A DNA stretch of 64,000 bases from Ruegeria faecimaris (GTDB lineage: Bacteria > Pseudomonadota > Alphaproteobacteria > Rhodobacterales > Rhodobacteraceae): NCBI RefSeq assembly GCF_900182615.1, contig NZ_FXTE01000007.1, positions 62,001 to 126,000 on the forward strand, in the 5' to 3' direction. The first letter of the stretch is position 1, and each line of letters opens with the position of its first letter. The position numbers were made by a program, and so were the translations under genes. The notes beneath the pieces were generated by a model that made no database searches, was not told the origin of the DNA, and saw only the letters and a program-made list of their open reading frames with translations. This document shows positions 1 through 8,838 of this stretch, in pieces.

Positions 1-8
1 GCACAACA

Positions 9-797
9 TCAAGCCTCAATGCACTTGTGCATTGCCTGAGGCAGTACAAAAGGAAGCGGGCCGGTCGGCACCATGCCGATCGGTAGGTTGATGCCGTAAA
101 CTTGCTGCATCAGGTCATCGGTGAGGGTATTTGAAGGTGTGCCAGAGCCCCAGACAGTGCCCTGTGACATCACGTAAACACAGTCCGCAAATAGCGCGGT
201 GAGGTTCAGATCGTGCATCACCACCACCACACCTCCACCTTGGGCGGCAAAATCGCTTGCGATACCAAGGACCGTAAATTGATGCGCGATATCCAGGCTG
301 GCAACCGGTTCGTCCAGTAAAAGCCAACTGGGATGATCGGCCCGTTGTGCCTGCCAGACCTGCGTCATAACACGGGCTAACTGTACGCGCTGCTGTTCAC
401 CCCCGGACAGGGTCTGGTAAGACCTCTGCTCGAACCCGGCTAGGTCGACATGTGCCAGGGCGGTAGTGACCGAACCGTCATCTTGTGCGGCCAACCCGTT
501 TGCCAGCCCCAGTCTGACAATCTCGTGCACTTTGAAAGGAAAGGCCACGCTGGTCGATTGTGGCAGCACGCCCCGTTTCGCGGCCAGTTGCCAGGGCTTT
601 AACTCTGAGATGTCGTGGCCGTTCAGGGTGACGGTTCCGGTCGAGGCAATCTCTCCGGCCAATGCCTTTAGTAAGGTCGATTTGCCCGATCCGTTGGGCC
701 CGATGATTGCGGTGACATGACCGGGATCGGCCTTGAAATTCACGTCGTGCAAGATGTCCTTTCGGCCCAGGCTGACGCAGATGTTCTTACCTTGCAT
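9..797 (-). CDS. hmuV: Haem ABC transporter ATP-binding protein HmuV
   Basis: This is the cytoplasmic ATPase that powers haem import across the inner membrane with HmuU and HmuT. The 262-residue protein has a Walker A motif GPNGSGKST at about residues 33-41, an ABC signature LSGGEQQR near 131-138 and a Walker B WLLLDEP near 160. Its length is normal for HmuV. It is the last gene of a minus-strand hmuSTUV operon, starting 3 bases after hmuU. The ATG at 797 follows hmuU directly, so no other start is needed. The haem assignment comes from the operon, since the ATPase alone could also serve a siderophore transporter. The TGA stop lies at 9-11, only eight bases from the window edge. Confidence 0.92.
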   Translation of the reverse strand: MQGKNICVSLGRKDILHDVNFKADPGHVTAIIGPNGSGKSTLLKALAGEIASTGTVTLNGHDISELKPWQLAAKRGVLPQSTSVAFPFKVHEIVRLGLANGLAAQDDGSVTTALAHVDLAGFEQRSYQTLSGGEQQRVQLARVMTQVWQAQRADHPSWLLLDEPVASLDIAHQFTVLGIASDFAAQGGGVVVVMHDLNLTALFADCVYVMSQGTVWGSGTPSNTLTDDLMQQVYGINLPIGMVPTGPLPFVLPQAMHKCIEA

Positions 798-800
798 GAT

Positions 801-1877
801 TTACATTCCCATAATGCCGTGGCGGCGCAGGAGGATCCAAAGAAAGACCGGTGCGCCGAGAATTGCCGTGACGATCCCGATTGGCAGTTCCGCCGGGGCC
901 ACCACGACCCGGCTGATCATGTCGGCGCAAAGCAGCAGACTGGCACCCAGCAGGGCGGAATTCACCAAAAGCCTGTGGTGGTCCGGCCCTGTGGCCAGAC
1001 GTAGCAAATGGGGGACCACAATTCCGATGAATCCGATGCCGCCGGACACGGCAACAGCGGCCCCTGTTGCACCGGAAACTGCAAGAATGGCGATGTTCTT
1101 GCTGCGCTGAACCGGGATGCCCATGTGATGGGCCACAGCCTCTCCCATCGCCAGACCGTTAAGCGCGCGAGCCAGAAATTGTGTGCTTGCAAGAGCAACC
1201 AAAATGATTGGCGCAGCCGAGGCGATTTTGGTCCAGGTTGCCCCTGCTAACGATCCCATTCCCCAGAACGTCAGGTCGCGTAATTGCTGATCATCGGCCA
1301 TGTAGACCAGAACACCCGATGCGGCGCCGGATAAGGCACCCAATGCAATGCCGGCCAGTAGCATGGTTGCGACCGATGTCTGCCCTCCGCTGGTCGAGAC
1401 ACGGTATAGGATCAGAACAGACGTCCAGCCACCAAGAAAAGCAGCAATGGCCACTAACCCGTTTCCTGTCCAAACCAAAACCGACACTGGCAAGTGGCTG
1501 CCAAGGATGATGGCTGAAATTGCGCCCAGACCTGCGCCCGCGCTGACGCCGACAATTCCGGGGTCCGCCAACGGGTTTCGGAAAAGCCCTTGCATGACCA
1601 CCCCTGAAACAGCCAGTGCGGCACCGACCAGTATCCCCATTGCAAGCCGGGGCAAGCGAATGTCCCAAAGGACAATCCGATTCAGGTCAGACAGGGACCG
1701 CCCATTGATTATGTCAATCACCGCCATGTTTAACGACGCATCCGAAGCACCGACTGAAATGCTTGCGGCGCTGGTCAGGCCAAGCAATACCAGTAAGGCC
1801 AAGGTAACCCGCCGTGCGGTTGCTCGCCGATTGTACCCAAGTGCCTCGGCGCTCATATGATCCAACGCCAGCGTCAT
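801..1877 (-). CDS. hmuU: Haem ABC transporter permease HmuU (FecCD family)
   Basis: An inner-membrane permease that passes haem from HmuT to the cytoplasm. The 358-residue protein is almost wholly hydrophobic, with about ten predicted membrane segments, and carries FecCD/BtuC family sequence such as GLFRNPLADPGIVG and GIGFIGIVVPHLLR. Its start codon overlaps the hmuT stop by four bases (ATGA at 1874-1877), which indicates translational coupling. Length and order match hmuTUV operons of Rhodobacteraceae. There is a cytosolic N-terminal extension of about 25 residues before the first membrane helix. A siderophore permease would look similar, but the flanking hmuT and hmuS favour haem. Confidence 0.92.
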   Translation of the reverse strand: MTLALDHMSAEALGYNRRATARRVTLALLVLLGLTSAASISVGASDASLNMAVIDIINGRSLSDLNRIVLWDIRLPRLAMGILVGAALAVSGVVMQGLFRNPLADPGIVGVSAGAGLGAISAIILGSHLPVSVLVWTGNGLVAIAAFLGGWTSVLILYRVSTSGGQTSVATMLLAGIALGALSGAASGVLVYMADDQQLRDLTFWGMGSLAGATWTKIASAAPIILVALASTQFLARALNGLAMGEAVAHHMGIPVQRSKNIAILAVSGATGAAVAVSGGIGFIGIVVPHLLRLATGPDHHRLLVNSALLGASLLLCADMISRVVVAPAELPIGIVTAILGAPVFLWILLRRHGIMGM

Positions 1878-2740
1878 GAGCCACCTTCATCCTGCAGGGC
1901 TGCTGACAGATCAGAAATGGCACTGGCGGTTCGAGGGCCAAACCCAAGCAGATATGCACCCTGCATGCGGATCAGCATCTTGTTCTGGCCCGCCGGGGTC
2001 AGCTTGACTGCGGGCAGTGAAAAGAGCGCGGCATCCTCGGTATTATGATCACCCCGCCGATCCATCATAAGGATGACATCAGGCGCAGCTGACACCAGCG
2101 CTTCGGGCGTCATTGGCTTGTAACCTGACACTTTGGCGGCGGCATTTACACCGCCAGCCAGTCGAATGATGCTGTCCGCTTGAGTATCCATACCTCCCAC
2201 TGTGATCCGGTTGTCCTGCACAGACAGAACAAACAGAACCCGTTTCGGGTTGGATCCTGCGGCACTACTAGCCGCCAATTCCGCCTGATTGATCTGGCGT
2301 ATGGTTTGCGCTGCCAATCCCTCGGCAGCAACGTCAGTGCCCAGCACGGCCCCAACGGTTTGGATTTTTTCGACCACGCCTTCCAGAGAGAACTCATCCT
2401 TGATCGTGACGTATTGCACGCCCGCTTCCTGCAGAACCGCTATCGCCTCTGGTGGTCCTGAACCTTCAAGCGCCAGGACCAAGTCTGGTTCTACCGACAA
2501 AACGCCTTCGGGCGACAGCGCGCGTCGGTATCCGATATCGGGCAGGTTCATCGCTTCTGTCGGGTAGGTTGATGTTCGGTCGCGACCAACTAGCCTGTCT
2601 TGTTGACCCAGAGCGTAGACGATTTCAGTGATGGAACTGCCGATCGCGATGATCCGCTTTGGTTCGTCGTCCGCAGCCTGCGCGACCTGTGTACTTAGCA
2701 GCATAGCCAAGGCAGGCCAGATCACTCGCATCCTGTTCAT
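1874..2740 (-). CDS. hmuT: Periplasmic haem-binding protein HmuT
   Basis: This periplasmic binding protein takes haem from the outer-membrane receptor to HmuUV. The 288-residue product begins with a Sec signal peptide, probably cleaved after residue 22 (AQA). It has the TroA-like fold sequence IIAIGSSITEIVYALG. The motif DIGYRRALSPEG contains Tyr71, which aligns with the axial haem-ligand tyrosine of ShuT/HmuT proteins. The ATG at 2740 overlaps the hmuS stop by four bases. The signal peptide, Tyr ligand motif and operon position agree, so the function is well supported. Confidence 0.92.
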   Translation of the reverse strand: MNRMRVIWPALAMLLSTQVAQAADDEPKRIIAIGSSITEIVYALGQQDRLVGRDRTSTYPTEAMNLPDIGYRRALSPEGVLSVEPDLVLALEGSGPPEAIAVLQEAGVQYVTIKDEFSLEGVVEKIQTVGAVLGTDVAAEGLAAQTIRQINQAELAASSAAGSNPKRVLFVLSVQDNRITVGGMDTQADSIIRLAGGVNAAAKVSGYKPMTPEALVSAAPDVILMMDRRGDHNTEDAALFSLPAVKLTPAGQNKMLIRMQGAYLLGFGPRTASAISDLSAALQDEGGS

Positions 2741-3804
2741 GTCAGCGCGGCCTCGGGTTGGGGTTCAAGTGCGGCAACTAACTCATTCCAGATTGGGCGA
2801 TGGTCGGATTCGCCGGCGCGGCGGCCAAAAATCTGGAAGATCAGCCCACCTTCGGCATCGAAGGCCTCAACCGAGACGGCAGGGCCGCGCTGAGTCGGTT
2901 TGGTGACAGCCCAAACCTCTGCAATATGGTCCGTCCTCAGATGCAAATTGAAACGCGGGTCAAGCACATTGAACCAGGGTCCCATCTGCTTGATCGTTCC
3001 GATACGGCCACCGTGAATTTCGATACATCCACGATTGCCAACAAAGATCATCACCTCAATTTCCTTGTCACGCACCTGATCGAACATCGGCGATATCGCC
3101 GATGGGGTCAGTTCCCGGGCAAGCGGCTCACCGGCGATGCGATAGGCCCCCAAGCGGTTCATCTTGAGCTTTGAGGTCAAGCGCATGAACTGGTGGGTGT
3201 CCGTCATCTTGGCCCATTCCGCGCGCAGGATATCCGCCTTTTCCGGGTTGGCCTTGGGGGTCTCAGTCGGTTTTCGTGGTTCGACATCCAGAGTTTGCGA
3301 TTGGTCCTCAGACGCAAGGGCGCTGACAAGCTGATCCCAATGGTCCAGATCCGATCCTTCGCGCAGGAATATCTTGTGCACCGCATCGCCTGCGGCATCA
3401 AAGACCTGAAGCGAGCGTTTCACACCGCTGTCTGTTTTGCGTTCGATCGCAAAGGCATGGACCCAATGGCTGGGAAACATGCGCAAATCAATCTCATCCG
3501 TCAGAACCATCGAGGCATGCGCGCCCGAATGGTAGTTGTCGTATTGACCGACCTTTTCGATCACGCAGGAGATATTGCGCGTCAACGCCATGACCTCTCC
3601 CAACCCGTTGAGCATTGGGAAAATGTCATCAAGTTTTGCCGTCAGCCGTGTAACGTCGTTCCCGGCGAAGGCAGCGACCAACTGGCCTTCGGTAAGTCCA
3701 ATCGATTCTGCCAGATCGCGGTCACGTTTGCCGCTGTTTTGCGCATTGGCTGCACGAATTTGAGCCGGGGTGTTAGGCACCTGTTCCGTCATGGGTTTTC
3801 CCAT
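2737..3804 (-). CDS. hmuS: Haemin-degrading/haem-trafficking protein HmuS (HemS/ChuX family)
   Basis: A cytoplasmic haem-binding protein of the HemS/PhuS/ChuS family that receives imported haem and degrades it or passes it on. The 355-residue sequence shows the family's internal duplication, with two halves of about 170 residues. The second half contains FVGNRGCIEIHGG, the segment that carries the haem-ligand histidine in relatives. It is the promoter-proximal gene of the minus-strand operon and its stop overlaps hmuT. Two in-frame ATGs are possible, at 3804 and 3792, and neither has a strong ribosome site. I kept the longer one. Confidence 0.9.
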   Translation of the reverse strand: MGKPMTEQVPNTPAQIRAANAQNSGKRDRDLAESIGLTEGQLVAAFAGNDVTRLTAKLDDIFPMLNGLGEVMALTRNISCVIEKVGQYDNYHSGAHASMVLTDEIDLRMFPSHWVHAFAIERKTDSGVKRSLQVFDAAGDAVHKIFLREGSDLDHWDQLVSALASEDQSQTLDVEPRKPTETPKANPEKADILRAEWAKMTDTHQFMRLTSKLKMNRLGAYRIAGEPLARELTPSAISPMFDQVRDKEIEVMIFVGNRGCIEIHGGRIGTIKQMGPWFNVLDPRFNLHLRTDHIAEVWAVTKPTQRGPAVSVEAFDAEGGLIFQIFGRRAGESDHRPIWNELVAALEPQPEAALT

Positions 3805-4030
3805 CTTCGAGTTGATTTTCAGAGGTGCTGGCCCGGCAGCCGAATTGTTCGGGTGCCCGCTGGCGAGAGTCGGCGATGCGACGACGATTTATTGTTGACT
3901 GTTTTAGTAACCTTTATTAACGAGCACAAGTCGCCAAAAAAAGGCGGCTCCAAAAAACAATAAAACAGACTGACCAAAGCCAGCATGGCGCAAGCATTTC
4001 AGGTCCTCCTACTGTTTCGAAGGGACAGAG
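3805..4030. promoter_or_regulatory. Divergent promoter region between hmuS and the haem receptor gene
   Basis: This 226-base gap must carry promoters for both haem operons. The most AT-rich part is about 3885-3925. On the plus strand a TTGACT at 3895-3900 is followed after 17 bases by TAACGA, a poor -10 box, so the exact promoter is uncertain. A small hairpin, CGCC-A7-GGCG, lies at 3932-3946 without a following T-run. Regulation by iron through Fur, Irr or RirA would be expected, but I could not find a convincing copy of any of their operators. Confidence 0.45.
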
Positions 4031-6061
4031 ATGCGTGTGCAAATACGGAAGATAGCTTTGCTGGGAACGGCTTCGTGCCTCAGCATGATTGCGGCTGGCG
4101 CTATGGCGCAAGACCAAGACGATGGTTTCCTAGGCACCCTGATACTTGGGGAAAGCAAACGAGAGATTCAGACAGACACTGCCGTGCCGGTCACAAATAT
4201 TGATCAGGAAGAGATCAACGACCGGCAGGCCAATACGGTTGCAGAGCTGATCGACTCGGTTCCGGGGGTAAGCCTGGTGAACGGCTCGACCCCTCAGGGA
4301 TCGGGCATCAATATTCGCGGCTATGGTGCAAACGGCACGTTCGGAACCGACCAGAAGGTTCTGATCCTGGTCGATGGTGCCACAACGGGCGCGGAAGAGC
4401 TGTATCGGATCGGCAACCAGCTTTTTACTGACCCCCAGCTTTACAAAAGCGTCTCGGTCATTCGGGGCACTGTCGGGTCATTCGAATATGGGTCCGGGGT
4501 TGTTGGCGGTGTCGTTCAGCTGGATACCAAGGACGCGTCAGATTTCACCGGTGGCGAGCCGGGTTTTCGGTTCCGTCAAACCTTTGAGGGGTATTCGAAC
4601 GGCAACGGTTTTGCCTCGTCCTCTATCCTGGCTTGGCAGCCGAATACCCAAACGGAATTCCTGTTCAACTACACCTATCGCGATCAGGACGATCAGGAGG
4701 ATGGAAACGGCAATACGATCGGCAACAGCGCGTTCACGCTGCCGTCGCTTCTGGCTAAGGGCAAATACAGTTTCGGCAACGATCTCGAACATTCGTTCAC
4801 CGCATCCTACAACCAGTCCACATCTGAAGAGCGCGACGTCCCTTATGACTCGTTTGGCACCACGTCGGATGCCTTTGGTAATGTAGACCGTGATATCGAA
4901 ACAAAGATCGGTATCCTGCGGTATCAATATCAACCCACTGGAAATGATCTGGTCGATCTGGATGTGAACCTCAGCTATTCTGAGCAGGCGATCGAAAGCA
5001 GCTATGTTTCCGGGTCTTCCAGCCTTGAAGGCACGCCATTCTTCCCCGGCATTCAGGCCCTGGCAGATGCCACACATAACTATGAAACGACAAAGCTGAC
5101 GATCAAGAACACGTCGTATTTCCAGACCGGCATCGCCTCGCATGATCTGCGGGCTGGGATTGAATTCATCAACCGCGAACGGTTGGACGCGGCATCGGCC
5201 CCGGGTGGAACCGACCGTCGATTTGCCCTGTTTGCTGTGGACGATGTGCAGATCGGTGACAATCTGACGATTACCCCCGCGGTGCGATATGAGACGCAGG
5301 ACATCGACGGTGATGACGCCGCCGCGGCCCCGTTCAACGAAAGCTATGACAACAACGCGCTTATGGGCGGGTTGTCGGCGCGGTACGCGTTCAACAGCGG
5401 TTTCGCGATCTTTGGTGGTGCGGCCTACACGGAAAGCCTGCCGATCATCGATGATCTGGGCACGCCGCTTTACATGACGCAACCCGAGAGATCCCGCACG
5501 TGGGAAGCTGGTTTTTCCTATGATCGCGGTGACGTGTTTGCCGAGGGCGACGTGATCCGCGCCAAGGTCAATTTCTATCAAACGACCCTGTGGGATATCA
5601 CCTCCTACGTCTCTGGCACCCCGTCTCAACCCCTGTCCGAAGTGGAAACAAAAGGCGCCGAGATCGAAGCCTCTTACGCCAATGCTGGTGGGTTCTACGT
5701 CGATTTCAACTCGAACATCGTGACGGGTACGGAAACCAGCGCCACCGGCGATGACTCGCGTTGGCGGAATGAGCCGTCGGATTCCGCGCGCCTGACATTG
5801 GGCAAGCGGTTCGGTCAGACGTTGGACGTCAGCTGGGAAATCTTCGGTGCCCGGGCCGGAACGGACTCGAGCGGGGACGCGACCGCGGGATACGGAGTAA
5901 ACTCTCTGCGTGCGACCTACATGCCGCAAGAGGGTGTGTTTGAAGGCTTTGAGCTGCGCGCCGGTATCGAGAACATCCTTGATAAGGACTACCGCCCGAA
6001 CCTATCGACCCGCAATTCGACGGGCCGGACCTTCAAGCTCGGCCTGGCCAAAACCTTCTGA
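4031..6061 (+). CDS. hmuR: TonB-dependent outer-membrane haem receptor (HmuR-like)
   Basis: An outer-membrane 22-strand barrel that takes haem or haemoproteins into the periplasm using TonB energy. The 676-residue protein has a signal peptide ending AGAMA at about residue 26. A plug domain with NIRGYGANG and VLILVDG covers roughly residues 50-170, and a barrel ends with a C-terminal phenylalanine (GLAKTF), which is typical for BAM targeting. The ATG at 4031 follows an AAGGGACAG ribosome site. It opens a plus-strand operon with exbB, exbD and tonB. The canonical FRAP and NPNL motifs of HmuR receptors are not obvious, so haem specificity rests mainly on the divergent hmuSTUV operon. Confidence 0.85.
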   Translation: MRVQIRKIALLGTASCLSMIAAGAMAQDQDDGFLGTLILGESKREIQTDTAVPVTNIDQEEINDRQANTVAELIDSVPGVSLVNGSTPQGSGINIRGYGANGTFGTDQKVLILVDGATTGAEELYRIGNQLFTDPQLYKSVSVIRGTVGSFEYGSGVVGGVVQLDTKDASDFTGGEPGFRFRQTFEGYSNGNGFASSSILAWQPNTQTEFLFNYTYRDQDDQEDGNGNTIGNSAFTLPSLLAKGKYSFGNDLEHSFTASYNQSTSEERDVPYDSFGTTSDAFGNVDRDIETKIGILRYQYQPTGNDLVDLDVNLSYSEQAIESSYVSGSSSLEGTPFFPGIQALADATHNYETTKLTIKNTSYFQTGIASHDLRAGIEFINRERLDAASAPGGTDRRFALFAVDDVQIGDNLTITPAVRYETQDIDGDDAAAAPFNESYDNNALMGGLSARYAFNSGFAIFGGAAYTESLPIIDDLGTPLYMTQPERSRTWEAGFSYDRGDVFAEGDVIRAKVNFYQTTLWDITSYVSGTPSQPLSEVETKGAEIEASYANAGGFYVDFNSNIVTGTETSATGDDSRWRNEPSDSARLTLGKRFGQTLDVSWEIFGARAGTDSSGDATAGYGVNSLRATYMPQEGVFEGFELRAGIENILDKDYRPNLSTRNSTGRTFKLGLAKTF

Positions 6062-6081
6062 TCCCAAGGAAAGGACCCGTT

Positions 6082-6528
6082 ATGCGAAGTGCGGCAGCAA
6101 ACAAAGCCAGCGCTGTCCTGTCGACCCTGCTCTCAGTCTTGGGGGCAGGGATCGCCAGCGCAGAAGACGTGCCCAAGACTGGCGGCGTATCAATCGAACT
6201 CAGCTCTGCCGAAGCAAGGGGGCAAAACTGTCTGCTCAGCTTTGTCGCCGAAAATATGCATGAGGTTGACATCAACGGTGCGGTCTATGAAACCGTCCTG
6301 TTTGGCAAAAACGGTGCGGTCGCGTTAATTACCCTGCTGGATTTCGAAGAACTGCCCGCAGGCCGCCCACGGGTCAGGCAGTTTCAATTCACCGACATGG
6401 CCTGTGACCAGATCAGCCGGATTCTGTTCAACGGCGTGCAGGAATGCGTGACCCAGAGCGGTAACAAAGATGCCTGCATGAATGGCCTCAGTCTAAAAAG
6501 CCGCCTTGAAACTGAGATGATAGGATAA
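6082..6528 (+). CDS. Small secreted protein of the haem-uptake operon, function unknown
   Basis: I do not recognise a named family. The 148-residue product has a hydrophobic N-terminus with a likely signal peptidase site after residue 27 (IASA-ED), so the mature protein of about 121 residues should be periplasmic. It contains four cysteines, at positions 50, 108, 122 and 132, enough for two disulfides. It lies 20 bases after the receptor gene and four bases before exbB, so it is co-transcribed with the haem uptake machinery. It might assist haem transfer or receptor/TonB assembly. That role is inferred from position only. Confidence 0.75.
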   Translation: MRSAAANKASAVLSTLLSVLGAGIASAEDVPKTGGVSIELSSAEARGQNCLLSFVAENMHEVDINGAVYETVLFGKNGAVALITLLDFEELPAGRPRVRQFQFTDMACDQISRILFNGVQECVTQSGNKDACMNGLSLKSRLETEMIG

Positions 6529-6532
6529 AGCC

Positions 6533-7201
6533 ATGTCCGAAATGCTGCAAAAACTGATGGAAATCCTGCAATTAGGGGGCCCGGTGGTGGCGATCCTGAT
6601 AGCAGCCTCAATCGCGACCCTCGCCTTGGTCTTTTACAAAATCTGGCAATACAAAGCGGCGGGGGTCGGCCGTCACGTCGAATTGTCCAGGGCGATCGAC
6701 GCATGGGACCGAGAAGACCCCACGGCCGCCAGAACATACCTGAACAAAAGCCGTAGTTACCTGGCGCCGGTGATCGCAATGGCATTGTCCGGGAATGATC
6801 GCACCTTGTCCGAGCGGGTCGATGCCGAGGCTGAGACGCGATTTGCAAAACTGGAACAGGGTCTCAACGTGCTGGACATCGTCTCGCAACTTGCGCCCCT
6901 GCTTGGATTGTTCGGCACAGTGCTGGGCATGATCGAAGCTTTCCAGACTCTGCAGGGGGCGGGCAACGCCGTTGACCCGTCGCTGCTGGCTGGGGGCATC
7001 TGGGTGGCGCTGATGACAACAGCAGCGGGGCTGGCCGTAGCCATGCCGACGTCACTGATCCTGACCTGGTTTGAGGCCCGCGTGAACCGAGAACGCGTCT
7101 TTACCAACCGTGCGCTCAGAACAATATTTGCCCCCGGCCATGCCGAGGAGGCCGAGCAAACGGCAGGGGCCGCGATTACGGCACTGGCACATGGCGCTTG
7201 A
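6533..7201 (+). CDS. exbB: Biopolymer transport protein ExbB (MotA/TolQ/ExbB family)
   Basis: An inner-membrane proton-channel subunit that energises TonB with ExbD. The 222-residue protein has one N-terminal membrane helix (about residues 13-36) and the characteristic pair LAPLLGLFGTVLGMIEAF and GIWVALMTTAAGLAVAMP toward the C-terminus. The ATG at 6533 follows the small periplasmic protein by four bases. The exbD start lies inside its last codons. MotA and TolQ share this fold, but the TonB gene and receptor in the same operon make this an ExbB dedicated to haem uptake. Confidence 0.9.
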   Translation: MSEMLQKLMEILQLGGPVVAILIAASIATLALVFYKIWQYKAAGVGRHVELSRAIDAWDREDPTAARTYLNKSRSYLAPVIAMALSGNDRTLSERVDAEAETRFAKLEQGLNVLDIVSQLAPLLGLFGTVLGMIEAFQTLQGAGNAVDPSLLAGGIWVALMTTAAGLAVAMPTSLILTWFEARVNRERVFTNRALRTIFAPGHAEEAEQTAGAAITALAHGA

Positions 7202-7562
7202 GGTTCAAAGAAAGCGGCGCAAACGCCTGTCGATGACATCGCTCATAGATGTCATCTTTTTGCTGCTGCTGTTTTTCATGCTGACATCCACATTCTCGAA
7301 ATTCGCCGAGATTGAGTTTTCGACGGCCTCAGTCGGCGGCGCAGAGCCAGACCAAGCCATCCGGTTTATTAAACTGAATGCAGACCGAATTCTGGTCGAT
7401 GGTGCGCCTGTACCATTGGCGCAGGTGGCTCCAATGCTGCTCGACGCCAAATCCCAAGTTGCGCTCATCAGCCTGGGTCCGAGGGCAACCTCTCAGCAGC
7501 TGATTGATCTGTTCATCGTGCTGGCACCTGTCGAAAACCTGCGCACTCAGGTTTTGGGCTGA
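7191..7562 (+). CDS. exbD: Biopolymer transport protein ExbD (first copy)
   Basis: An inner-membrane protein with one N-terminal helix and a periplasmic domain, partner of ExbB in energising TonB. I chose the ATG at 7191, giving 123 residues, because the product then begins MALEVQRKRRKR, a short basic cytosolic tail right before the helix, as in other ExbD proteins. The open frame extends upstream to 7110 but only inside exbB. The helix contains SLIDVIFLLLLFFML with Asp20, the protonatable aspartate essential in ExbD/TolR. The gene overlaps exbB by 11 bases and the second exbD by one base (TGATG). Confidence 0.9.
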   Translation: MALEVQRKRRKRLSMTSLIDVIFLLLLFFMLTSTFSKFAEIEFSTASVGGAEPDQAIRFIKLNADRILVDGAPVPLAQVAPMLLDAKSQVALISLGPRATSQQLIDLFIVLAPVENLRTQVLG

Positions 7563-7954
7563 TGCAGTTGAAATCGAAGCCCAGACAAAGCCGAGAGCCA
7601 ACCATCGCGCTGATCAATGTCGTGTTCCTGATGCTTATATTCTTCATGATCGCGGGCACCCTTACGCCGCCGCTCAACGGATCAGTTCAGCTTGTCGAAA
7701 CGATGGATCTGGAGGGGCGCGAGCCACCTGATGCATTGGTTATCCGTGCGGATGGCACACTTGAATATCGCGGGGCAGAGCTGACCAATGCTGCGGCCTA
7801 TGTAGAGCGGGCGGCTGTTGATCTGCCCCTTGATGCGGTTCGGATCGTGCCGGATCGATCCTTGCCTGCGGTTGCGCTCAAACAGATCAGCGATGACTTG
7901 CGCGGGTTGGGTGCAAGTCAGGTTTATGTCGTGACCGAAAGGGGATTACGGTGA
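7562..7954 (+). CDS. Second ExbD-like protein lacking the membrane aspartate
   Basis: A 130-residue ExbD/TolR-family protein with one N-terminal helix and a periplasmic domain, encoded directly after the first exbD by a TGATG overlap. At the position of the essential membrane aspartate it has asparagine: ALINVVFLMLIFF, Asn19 (codon AAT). By comparison with studied ExbD proteins it should not carry protons by itself. It may form a hetero-oligomer with the first ExbD, giving an asymmetric motor. The rest of the domain, ending LGASQVYVVTERG, looks intact, so it is not a decayed copy. Confidence 0.88.
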   Translation: MQLKSKPRQSREPTIALINVVFLMLIFFMIAGTLTPPLNGSVQLVETMDLEGREPPDALVIRADGTLEYRGAELTNAAAYVERAAVDLPLDAVRIVPDRSLPAVALKQISDDLRGLGASQVYVVTERGLR

Positions 7955-8772
7955 TAACCAAATCCCGCGCGGTGGTTGTGATTTCTGTCGCATTGGCCGT
8001 AGCGACACATGGCCTTGCGCTTTTGGATTATTGGACCGCCGAACAGGTGCAGGTCGAAGGTGGCGGAGAGGAGAGCGCCGCCGCGCTGGGATCTGTATTC
8101 AAGGACTTCGTCGCCGGAACAAATGCACCAGCACCGGCCAGCACGCGCAAGAAACCGGCAGCACCTCATCGGTTGCAACCCAAGGCCCGCCCTGTCAAGC
8201 AGCAGCGCACAACGTCGCCGCAAACTCTCAGCCCGGTTGTGAGCAGCGCTACGGCCGCGACCGCTGTTGCGCCAAGCCCTCTCAGGCCTCAGGACGCTGA
8301 AACACCGAACAGACAGGGTGATGCTGCTTCGGTGTCGCCGACCGAGGATGCCAAGCCGCCGGAACCGAAGAAACAGGCAAGCAATCAAACTGCCACCGCG
8401 CATGGCAACGCGAAACAAACGGGGAAAAAAGGCGACGCCACCGGGAAAACCACGAAAGGCGCGGCAAAGGTTGTTACATCCACGTCAGCGCTGACCGCAT
8501 CCGGCAATGCCGACGCCAGCAACTACGCCGGACAGATTAAACGCAAGATTATCCGCGCCCGGAGAAAGAGCGCCAATATTCGAGGTGCCGCGTTGGTGGC
8601 CTTTCGAATAGCTGAGAACGGGACATTACAGGCGGTTGGAATAGTACGCAGTTCAGGGTCAAAGCGGTTGGATCAGATCGCCCTTGCCCAGGTAAAAGCG
8701 GCTGCACCCTTCCCGCCACCTCCGGCAGGGGTGAGACGAGATTATACTTTCGAAATCATCGGGCAGCAATAA
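7951..8772 (+). CDS. tonB: TonB family energy-transducing protein
   Basis: It spans the periplasm to pass ExbBD energy to the haem receptor. The 273-residue protein has an N-terminal membrane anchor (about residues 7-28) with a histidine at position 20, as in classical TonB. A long Pro/Lys/Ala/Thr-rich linker covers about residues 60-185, and a C-terminal TonB domain with RGAALVAFRIAENGTL and a final FEII strand follows. It starts with GTG at 7951, overlapping the second exbD stop by four bases. It is the last gene of the operon, facing the next operon across 66 bases in which I see no clear terminator. Confidence 0.9.
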   Translation: MITKSRAVVVISVALAVATHGLALLDYWTAEQVQVEGGGEESAAALGSVFKDFVAGTNAPAPASTRKKPAAPHRLQPKARPVKQQRTTSPQTLSPVVSSATAATAVAPSPLRPQDAETPNRQGDAASVSPTEDAKPPEPKKQASNQTATAHGNAKQTGKKGDATGKTTKGAAKVVTSTSALTASGNADASNYAGQIKRKIIRARRKSANIRGAALVAFRIAENGTLQAVGIVRSSGSKRLDQIALAQVKAAAPFPPPPAGVRRDYTFEIIGQQ

Positions 8773-8838
8773 GTGCCATATCCCATCGAGCCATAGGGCC
8801 CCTGTGTAAAGATGGGGACAGGGCTGCGCTTTGCGCCA

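Noticed and set aside
3885..3925. Fur, Irr or RirA box in the haem promoter region
   Set aside because: The AT-rich segment does not match any of these operator consensus forms well enough, and partial symmetry around GTTTTAG...TTAAC is weak.
3932..3946. Hairpin CGCC-A7-GGCG as a terminator
   Set aside because: The stem is only 4 bp and no T-run follows on either strand. It lies in a divergent promoter region where a terminator is not expected.
4538..5929. A 463-codon open frame on the minus strand inside the haem receptor gene
   Set aside because: It is fully antisense to a clear TonB-dependent receptor and has no family-like sequence, signal or ribosome site. It is a shadow of GC-rich coding sequence.
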